64,000 nucleotides of DNA. It comes from Haloterrigena salifodinae (lineage in GTDB: Archaea; Halobacteriota; Halobacteria; Halobacteriales; Natrialbaceae). Under the pieces are notes generated by a model. The model made no database searches, was not told the DNA's origin, and was given only the letters and a program-made list of their open reading frames with translations. The stretch spans positions 434,001 to 498,000 of the forward strand of contig NZ_RQWN01000002.1 of assembly GCF_003977755.1 (NCBI RefSeq). Direction: 5' to 3'. Positions 57,089-64,000 of the stretch are shown here, piece after piece. Every line of letters begins with the position of its first letter. The first letter of the stretch is position 1. The position numbers and the translations under genes are program-made.

Positions 57089-57763
57089 ATGATCCGTCGA
57101 TTCGCTGCCCGATTTCGGGACGAGATCGACCGCGACGACGTCGCCACCGCCGCCGTCTTCGGCGCCGTCCTCGCGCTCTCCGGTAACGAGTCGACCGCGA
57201 TCGGCGTCGTCGTCGGCCTCCTCGTTGGCGTCCCCGTCCTCACCGCCCTCATCGATGCCGCCGGACTGGACCTCGAGCCCGGTCCCGCCGGCGTCGCCCT
57301 CGGGACGCTGGTCGTCGCCGCAGGCGCCTCCCTCCTCCTCGACGGCGGTCGTTGGGTTGGCTGGGGAGTCGTCGCGATCGGCGCGTGGATCCTCCTCGAC
57401 GGGGTCGACAAGTGGCGGCGCCGTGACTCCGCCGACGCGGGCGATTCGACGGCCGACGAGGACGACATGTCGAAAGCGGACGTGTTTCGCTACGGCGAGT
57501 ACAACCGCTGGCTGCTCGAGGAACTCCGGGCGGCCGACCGTCCGTTGACCGCCGACGAGATCCAGTCGCGAACGGGACTCACCGAGGACGACTTCGAACG
57601 CCTCCTCGAGAGCCACGGTGAGTCCGGACCGATCGAACGCGTCGGAAACGGCTACGCGCTCGACGAGAACGAGTTGGGCGCCGTCGCGTTCGTCCGGAAC
57701 TTGGTCCGCACGGTCGGCGGTCGCCTTCTCCGTCCGTTCCGACTGTTCCGGCCTGCGGGCTGA
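57089..57763 (+). CDS. membrane protein with C-terminal winged-helix-like domain
   Basis: 224 aa. Three or four hydrophobic segments (residues ~18-105) are followed by a soluble part; residues ~145-195 (NRWLLEELRAADRPLTADEI, then GLTEDDFERLLESH) look like a small winged helix or DNA-binding-like helical domain. The arrangement suggests a membrane-tethered regulator, but no family is recognised with confidence. Confidence 0.65.
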   Translation: MIRRFAARFRDEIDRDDVATAAVFGAVLALSGNESTAIGVVVGLLVGVPVLTALIDAAGLDLEPGPAGVALGTLVVAAGASLLLDGGRWVGWGVVAIGAWILLDGVDKWRRRDSADAGDSTADEDDMSKADVFRYGEYNRWLLEELRAADRPLTADEIQSRTGLTEDDFERLLESHGESGPIERVGNGYALDENELGAVAFVRNLVRTVGGRLLRPFRLFRPAG

Positions 57764-57796
57764 GGCTTCGTCGCTCGCGTCTCGAGTCCCCCTCGG

Positions 57797-58345
57797 CTAC
57801 TCTTCGTCGGTCGACTCGACGCGCTTGCCGGTCTCCATCGGAATGACGTGACGGTCGGCGTCCTCCCAGCCGCGCTCGAGTTCCCGCCCCTCGAACAACC
57901 GGTCTAAGAAGACCGCGAGGCCGGCGACCTCCGAGTGGGGCTGGTTGGTGACGCCGACGTTCCAGTCGGCTTCCTCGTAGACGTCGAAGGGGACCTTCTC
58001 GGCGCCGACGACGACGAGCAGGGGCTGGCTCTCGTTGCCGTGGGCCGCCCGGATCTCGTCCTCGACATCCTGGACGCGCTCGCCGTACATCGTGAGGTGG
58101 ACGACCCGACCCTCCCAGTTGCGGATGACCCCCTGGGGCGAGTCGGTGAGTTCGACCCCGAAGGGGCCGCCGAAGCGGTCGGTAATGTCTGCGACGGTCT
58201 CCTTCGATTGGCCCGCGTTATCGGGCAGGAGGACGCGGTCGGCGCCCAGCGCCCGCGCGGTCAGGCCGACGTGGGTCGTCATCCGCTCGTCCCGGCCGGG
58301 GCGGTGGCCGAGCCGGAGGACGGCGACCTCGCTGTCGTCGTGCAT
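57797..58345 (-). CDS. trm56: tRNA (cytidine(56)-2'-O)-methyltransferase
   Basis: 182 aa, archaeal SPOUT enzyme that methylates C56 in the T-loop of tRNAs. Trm56 motifs are VLRLGHRPGRDERMTTHVGL at the N-terminus, HLTMYGERV, LLVVVGAEKVP and VGVTNQPHSEVAGLAVFLDRL, the last forming the knotted SAM site. Start ATG 58345; ATG 58357 would add four residues. Confidence 0.93.
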   Translation of the reverse strand: MHDDSEVAVLRLGHRPGRDERMTTHVGLTARALGADRVLLPDNAGQSKETVADITDRFGGPFGVELTDSPQGVIRNWEGRVVHLTMYGERVQDVEDEIRAAHGNESQPLLVVVGAEKVPFDVYEEADWNVGVTNQPHSEVAGLAVFLDRLFEGRELERGWEDADRHVIPMETGKRVESTDEE

Positions 58346-58399
58346 GCTCGAAGTCACTCTCGGACGGGGTTAGGGGGTTTCGTTTTCCGACCGAACTTT

Positions 58400-58680
58400 T
58401 TGCGCCTTGGGTTCGCTCGCTACGCTCGCTCACCACTCGGCGCAAAAACGTCCTCAGAAATATTTGATTTCTGATGGGCCCGCGAGAGCAGAGCTCTCGC
58501 GGACTTCGATGAAAACACCGGGAGAGCAGAGCTCTCCCGAGCCCTCGTTCGCCCGTTGGACTCACGAGGAAGGCCGCCTCCGCGGGGCTTCGCCCCGCTT
58601 CGGCGGACGACCGCTCACTTCGTTCGCGGATTCTGAACTGCCTCCGAGGCTGTTTCGTTCACTTAGCAAAACGGAGTGAG
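58400..58680. repeat. dispersed hairpin-containing element, copy C
   Basis: Gene-free stretch between aTrm56 and the cupin gene. It holds hairpins 58455-58473 (7-bp stem), 58480-58502 (10-bp stem, AGA loop), 58519-58539 (9-bp stem, AGA loop) and 58582-58598 (7-bp stem, TTC loop). ACTTCGATGAAAA (58503-58515) matches the core of copies A and B, and ACTGCCTCC also recurs. More diverged than the other two. Confidence 0.5.
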
Positions 58681-58727
58681 TCGGCCCCGAGAAATATTAT
58701 ACCGTTGACTAGTGTCGATAACTGAGC

Positions 58728-59228
58728 ATGGGAAAGATCAACGAACGCGACCTCGAGTGGGACGAATACGACCCGAAACCCGACGACACCGCGTTTCGCC
58801 GTAAGGAACTCTCGACCGCCGCCGACGCCGACGACCTCGGCTGTAGCCTCTACGAACTCCCGCCGGGGAAGCGCTCGTGGCCCTACCACTATCACACGGC
58901 CAACGAGGAGGCGGTGTACGTACTGGCCGGCGAAGGACTGCTCGTCGCGGCAAACGGAGAAAAGCCCCTCGAAGCGGGGGACTTCGCGAGCTTCCCGGCC
59001 GACGAAAGCGGGGGCCACCGGATCGTCAACGACGGGGACGACCCCCTGCGCTACCTGATGGTCTCGACGATGAACGAGCCGGATATCACCGTCTACCCCA
59101 AGATGGAGAAGTTCGGCGTCTACGTCGGCTCGCCGCCCGGCAGCCGCGAGGAGCGGACGCTCGAAGGCTACTACCGCATCGACGACGAGGTATCCTACTG
59201 GGACGCAGACGACCCCGACGACGAGTAG
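58728..59228 (+). CDS. cupin-domain protein
   Basis: 166 aa. Single cupin barrel: motif 1 is WPYHYHTANEEAVYVLAGEG (metal-binding His, His, Glu) and motif 2 is around FPADESGGHRIVN (His). The reaction is unknown; relatives include metal-dependent isomerases and sugar-binding proteins. The C-terminal ~40 residues (GSPPGSREERTLEGYYRIDD) lie outside the barrel. Monocistronic. Confidence 0.88.
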   Translation: MGKINERDLEWDEYDPKPDDTAFRRKELSTAADADDLGCSLYELPPGKRSWPYHYHTANEEAVYVLAGEGLLVAANGEKPLEAGDFASFPADESGGHRIVNDGDDPLRYLMVSTMNEPDITVYPKMEKFGVYVGSPPGSREERTLEGYYRIDDEVSYWDADDPDDE

Positions 59229-59391
59229 CCGGTCGCCGCGATAGCGAGTTCACCGTCACCCAGCGACTCCGACGCTCTCGCGCGGGGCAGGCATGGGATC
59301 GTCGGCCGGTAACCGGCGACGATAGGCTTTTTTCGCCGGGCACGAGACGGTATGTCATGGACGCGTTCGAATCCGGGCGGGTGACCGGCCG

Positions 59392-59607
59392 ATGACGGGG
59401 CTCGGTGAGCGACTCGAGGCGCTTCGCGAGGAGCGGTGGGGGATGCTGGCGGATCTGGTCTTCGCCATCGTCTGGGTGACGCTCGTCGACGTCATCTTCC
59501 GGTTCCTCGAGGGGCCCCAGTGGGCATACTACCTGTTCATGCTCGCCGGGATCATCGCCTACTTCGGCTTCTTCGCAAGCCTCGATTTGGCGAGATCCGA
59601 GCAGTAG
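59392..59607 (+). CDS. small two-helix membrane protein
   Basis: 71 aa. An amphipathic N-terminus (LGERLEALREERW) and two membrane helices (about residues 20-38 and 45-64). No family recognised. Its ATG overlaps the stop of a 12-codon upstream frame (59357-59395). Confidence 0.65.
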   Translation: MTGLGERLEALREERWGMLADLVFAIVWVTLVDVIFRFLEGPQWAYYLFMLAGIIAYFGFFASLDLARSEQ

Positions 59608-59781
59608 GTCGACGCGAGAGCAATCTCGCCCGGCCTCGAGAGCAACAGCGTACTTCTTCCTTCTGCACCGGTCGTCGGCCCGCCGACAGAGTCGAAGGCT
59701 CGATTTCGAGGATCGATCGTCGTGGGCACCGCTATTGGTCGTTGCGCTCCGAAAAACACCGCAGTCCGCGTCCGCGCCGCG

Positions 59782-60240
59782 TTACTCTCGGTCCGTGTCG
59801 ACGACGAGGACCGGCGCGCGTGTCGATCGGAGCGTCCGTTCGGTGACGCTGCCGAGCAGCGTCCGTCGGATCCCCGACCGTCCGTGCGATCCCATCACGA
59901 CGAGGTCGATATCGTTGTCTTCGACGTACTCGGCGATCAGCGAGTGGGGTTTCCCCGCCGAGACGTGCTCGACGACCTCGAGGCCGCGCTCTCGGGCGCG
60001 GTCGGCGACGTAGTCGGTGGCGCGCTCGGCGCGCTCCCGGACTTCGTCCATCTCGCCGAACTTGCCCTGTTCGATGCGATCGAGCTGTTCGGCGCCGAGG
60101 GTGAGGCTCATCGAGTCGGTGTCGACCACGTACAGGGTGTGGACGACGGCGTCGTATCGCTCGGCGAGCTCGAGCGCGTGGTCGATGGCCGCCTCGGCCG
60201 TTTCGCTACCGTCCGTGGGAACGAGGATGCGTTCGTACAT
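59782..60240 (-). CDS. universal stress protein UspA family
   Basis: 152 aa. The UspA fold begins MYERILVPTDGSE. The ATP-binding loop GSHGRSGIRRTLLGSVTE matches G-x2-G-x9-G-[ST], so it probably binds ATP. It sits 2 nt after the symporter gene as last member of the acetate operon, a common place for UspA in haloarchaeal transporter operons, where it may modulate the transporter. Confidence 0.93.
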   Translation of the reverse strand: MYERILVPTDGSETAEAAIDHALELAERYDAVVHTLYVVDTDSMSLTLGAEQLDRIEQGKFGEMDEVRERAERATDYVADRARERGLEVVEHVSAGKPHSLIAEYVEDNDIDLVVMGSHGRSGIRRTLLGSVTERTLRSTRAPVLVVDTDRE

Positions 60241-60242
60241 GA

Positions 60243-61931
60243 TCAGTCATCCGCGGGGGTTTCGCCCCCGTCGGTGACGACGTCTTCCGCGGCCTGTTGC
60301 TGGCCCATCGGTTCAGGGCTGTGACACTGTCGCACGACGCGCTTCGTCTCGATCGGCGGCTCGTCGGTCATCGCCGAGACGCCGATCGTGACTGCGAAGA
60401 CGATCGGGACAGCGACGAGCGCCGAGCCGATGGCCGGCACCCACTGCGCCAGCACCGGAACGAACGGGTCACCGGTGCTGGTTGTGTACGTCGGAACGAC
60501 TTCGTTGATCATCGGGATCACCCAGATGGTCAGCCCGGTGAGCATCCCGGCGAGCGCGCCCTCGCGGTTCGTGTTCTCCCACCAGAGACCGAGGAAGAAC
60601 ATCGGGAACAGCACCGCGCCGGCCAGCGAGAACGCGTAGGAGACCAGCGCGGCGATCGGCGCCGCGGGGTCGAGCGCGGCCAGCGTGGTCAGCACGCCCA
60701 GGGCGATGATGCCCAGGCGACCGACGAGGATCTGCTGGCGCTGAGTCGCGTCCTCGTTGATGAGGTTTGTGTAGATGTCGTGGGAGACCGCCGAGGAGCC
60801 GGTGATGAAGAGGCCGGCGGTCGTCGCGATCGCGGCGGCGATCCCGCCGGCGGCCACGAGGCCGACGAACCACTGGGGCAGGTTCGCGAACTGCGCCGCG
60901 ATCACGACGAGGACGTCGGCGGTCGAGCCGGACATGCCGGGGTCGCCGTAGGTCGTCCCCGTCGCCGAGTTAAGGTCGTAGAGACGCGTCCCGAACGCCG
61001 TGTAGGCGGGGGCGCCGAGGTAGAGCAGGCAGATGAAGAAGAGGCCGGTCACGGTCGACCAGCGGGCGGTCCGCTCGTTTTCGACCGTGTAGAACCGGAC
61101 TAGCACGTGCGGGAGCCCGCAGGTCCCGACGACCAGCGAGAAACACGTCGCGATCCACAGGTACGGACTCGAGTTCGCGAAGGGTTCGGTGAACTCGTTG
61201 CCGAGTTCGCTCAGGAGCATCCCGTACTCGATCTGCGGGAGCACCGTCGAGTACCCCTGCGTCCAGCCGACCACGTACATGCCGGCCAGGAAGGCGCTGA
61301 TGAGGATGACGTACTGCACGGCCATGTTCTTCGTCGCGCCCAACATGCCCGAGAGCGTTAGGTAGCCGACCGTGATCGTCATCATGAAGATGACCATAGC
61401 CTGGTAGCCGCTGAACCCGGCGAAACCGAGGTCGCCGAAGATGTAGAGGCCGACCAGGGCCATCCCGCGAGCCTGTCCGATCGCGTAGACGAACGCGATG
61501 AGGAAGGTCGTGATCGCCGCGATGGCGCGGGCGCTGTCGGAGTTAAAGCGATCGCCGACGAAGTCCGGCGCCGTGTACTTCCCGAATCGGCGCATCTGCG
61601 CGGCCATGAAGATGAGCAGGATGAAGTACCCCGTCGTCCAGCCGACGACGAATGCCAGGCCGTAAAAGCCCGACAGCGCGATCAGCGCCGCCATCCCGAG
61701 GTAGGACGCGGCGGACATCCAGTTGGCGCCGATCGCCATCCCGTTCTCGATGTTCCCGATCGAGCGGCCGGCGACCCACATGTCCTCTGTGTCGGCCACG
61801 CGGAACACGAACCCGATTAGGAGGAAGGTGCCGAGCATCCCCAGAACGAGGATAGCCGGCGCGAGCTTGAACGAGACGTCCATCCCCTGGGGCAACAGCT
61901 CGGACTGCAGGACGGTCGCCGTTCCCGTCAT
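60243..61931 (-). CDS. sodium:solute symporter, ActP-like (acetate/monocarboxylate)
   Basis: 562 aa with about 13 membrane helices. SSS-family features are WVAGRSIGNIENGMAIGANW near the start and the Na+-site helices with GFVFRVADTEDMWV. The position after acs and the DUF4212 small subunit argues for acetate or short-chain carboxylate uptake. It overlaps the DUF4212 gene by ATGA and is followed after 2 nt by uspA. Substrate is inferred from context. Confidence 0.92.
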   Translation of the reverse strand: MTGTATVLQSELLPQGMDVSFKLAPAILVLGMLGTFLLIGFVFRVADTEDMWVAGRSIGNIENGMAIGANWMSAASYLGMAALIALSGFYGLAFVVGWTTGYFILLIFMAAQMRRFGKYTAPDFVGDRFNSDSARAIAAITTFLIAFVYAIGQARGMALVGLYIFGDLGFAGFSGYQAMVIFMMTITVGYLTLSGMLGATKNMAVQYVILISAFLAGMYVVGWTQGYSTVLPQIEYGMLLSELGNEFTEPFANSSPYLWIATCFSLVVGTCGLPHVLVRFYTVENERTARWSTVTGLFFICLLYLGAPAYTAFGTRLYDLNSATGTTYGDPGMSGSTADVLVVIAAQFANLPQWFVGLVAAGGIAAAIATTAGLFITGSSAVSHDIYTNLINEDATQRQQILVGRLGIIALGVLTTLAALDPAAPIAALVSYAFSLAGAVLFPMFFLGLWWENTNREGALAGMLTGLTIWVIPMINEVVPTYTTSTGDPFVPVLAQWVPAIGSALVAVPIVFAVTIGVSAMTDEPPIETKRVVRQCHSPEPMGQQQAAEDVVTDGGETPADD

Positions 61932-62434
61932 TCGGAGACACCTCCGTCAGACCGCTCCGCGTCCTGACGCGGATCGCGATCGCTCTGCGATCGCTCACCC
62001 CCGTCGGTCGCCGCGGCGTCCTCGCTACCGCCGCCGCCGGATTCCGTCGTCGTCGTGTGATCGATCCCGTACTTCGCGTCGAGCTGGTCGCGCTTGCGAG
62101 CGTACCACGCCGAAAGGATCAGCGCGCCGCTCGGGCCACAGACGGCTACCAGGAAGTAGTGCAGCGGGAACTCGATGACCGGCATCGTCGTCGTCATGAG
62201 GTCCGGCATCGCGGCCGTCAGGAGCACGGGGCCGAACACGAGGATGGCCCAGGTAACGAATCCGGTCCAGATAATGCGCAGGTGATCGCGCATGAACGGC
62301 GTACTCGGATTCAGGAGGTTTACCTCCGCGTTGAGATAGTCGGTGTTTCGGTGGGACTGACCGTGATGCCCGGCCACCCCCCCGTCCGTTGCGGTCCGTT
62401 CGTCCGTCGAGTCTTGAGTGTTATTGTCTGCCAT
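61928..62434 (-). CDS. DUF4212 small subunit of sodium:solute symporter
   Basis: 168 aa. A central pair of membrane helices (about 60-83 and 94-118), with FPLHYFLVAVCGPSGALILSA and the nearby WYARKRDQLDAKYG, is the DUF4212 signature. The acidic Gly/Ser-rich tail is halophile-specific. These proteins act with a large SSS subunit, here directly downstream with ATGA overlap. Start ATG 62434 (MADNNTQDS). Confidence 0.88.
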   Translation of the reverse strand: MADNNTQDSTDERTATDGGVAGHHGQSHRNTDYLNAEVNLLNPSTPFMRDHLRIIWTGFVTWAILVFGPVLLTAAMPDLMTTTMPVIEFPLHYFLVAVCGPSGALILSAWYARKRDQLDAKYGIDHTTTTESGGGGSEDAAATDGGERSQSDRDPRQDAERSDGGVSE

Positions 62435-62489
62435 ATTTTGGTGCAGTGTGTCGATATCGTGTGGTATCGTTCGAAAATCGAGGAAGTGT

Positions 62490-64000
<1,511 letters not shown>

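Overview
The window is about 64 kb of GC-rich DNA (roughly 63-65% by eye) from a halophilic archaeon, most likely a Natrialbales-type haloarchaeon (Natrinema/Haloterrigena/Natronorubrum-like; the genus is inference). The evidence is very acidic proteins throughout, archaeal transcription factor TFE, aTrm56, a CheC/CheD-rich archaeal chemotaxis set, haloarchaeal HTH-10 and zinc-finger proteins, leaderless genes with a TATA box 25-31 nt before the ATG, and a tRNA without an encoded CCA. It looks chromosomal and mostly core. I see no transposase, integrase, rRNA or CRISPR array.

Layout: 1-3.1 kb beta-oxidation pair (hydroxyacyl-CoA dehydrogenase/enoyl-CoA hydratase fusion, divergent acyl-CoA dehydrogenase). 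3.1-9.8 kb small regulators and membrane proteins and a Zn/Cd-type P1B-ATPase. 9.9-16.4 kb a NadB-like flavoprotein, AlkA-type glycosylase, an odd pentad-repeat acidic protein, and katG. 16.6-22 kb a RimK-RimB fusion, a Wzx-like flippase, a GNAT with zinc ribbon and an AspA/AstE-like deacylase. 22.2-25.7 kb sdhCDBA. 25.7-31.7 kb small genes, HD phosphohydrolase, peroxiredoxin, tatA, tRNA-Arg(CCT) followed by decayed copies of its own 3' end, a second acyl-CoA dehydrogenase and an SDR. 32-41.2 kb a type IV pilus-like operon: giant PilB-type ATPase, PilC and five prepilin-like proteins. 41.2-52.8 kb the chemotaxis block cheW-cheY-cheB-cheA-cheC-cheC(double)-cheD-cheR on the minus strand, plus a divergent second cheW. 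52.9-54.9 kb tfe-DUF2110-lipoprotein operon. 55-59.6 kb acyl-CoA ligase, aTrm56 and a cupin. 59.8-64 kb an acetate uptake/activation operon (acs-DUF4212-SSS symporter-uspA).

How it fits together: carbon use is a theme. Fatty-acyl activation and beta-oxidation genes, acetate import and activation, and succinate dehydrogenase together suggest an aerobic heterotroph. Motility and surface functions form a second theme, with a complete chemotaxis relay beside a pilus assembly operon but no archaellum genes in view.

The most interesting material is: (i) the RimK-RimB fusion with a nearby deacylase and acetyltransferase, a candidate amide-ligation/hydrolysis pathway; (ii) a protein built from about 37 five-residue repeats; (iii) very long acidic tails or linkers in PilB and CheA carrying repeated short hydrophobic motifs; (iv) a dispersed family of modular hairpin-array elements; (v) tRNA-Arg 3'-end duplications; and (vi) clear operator-like palindromes before the HTH/membrane pair and the metal ATPase.
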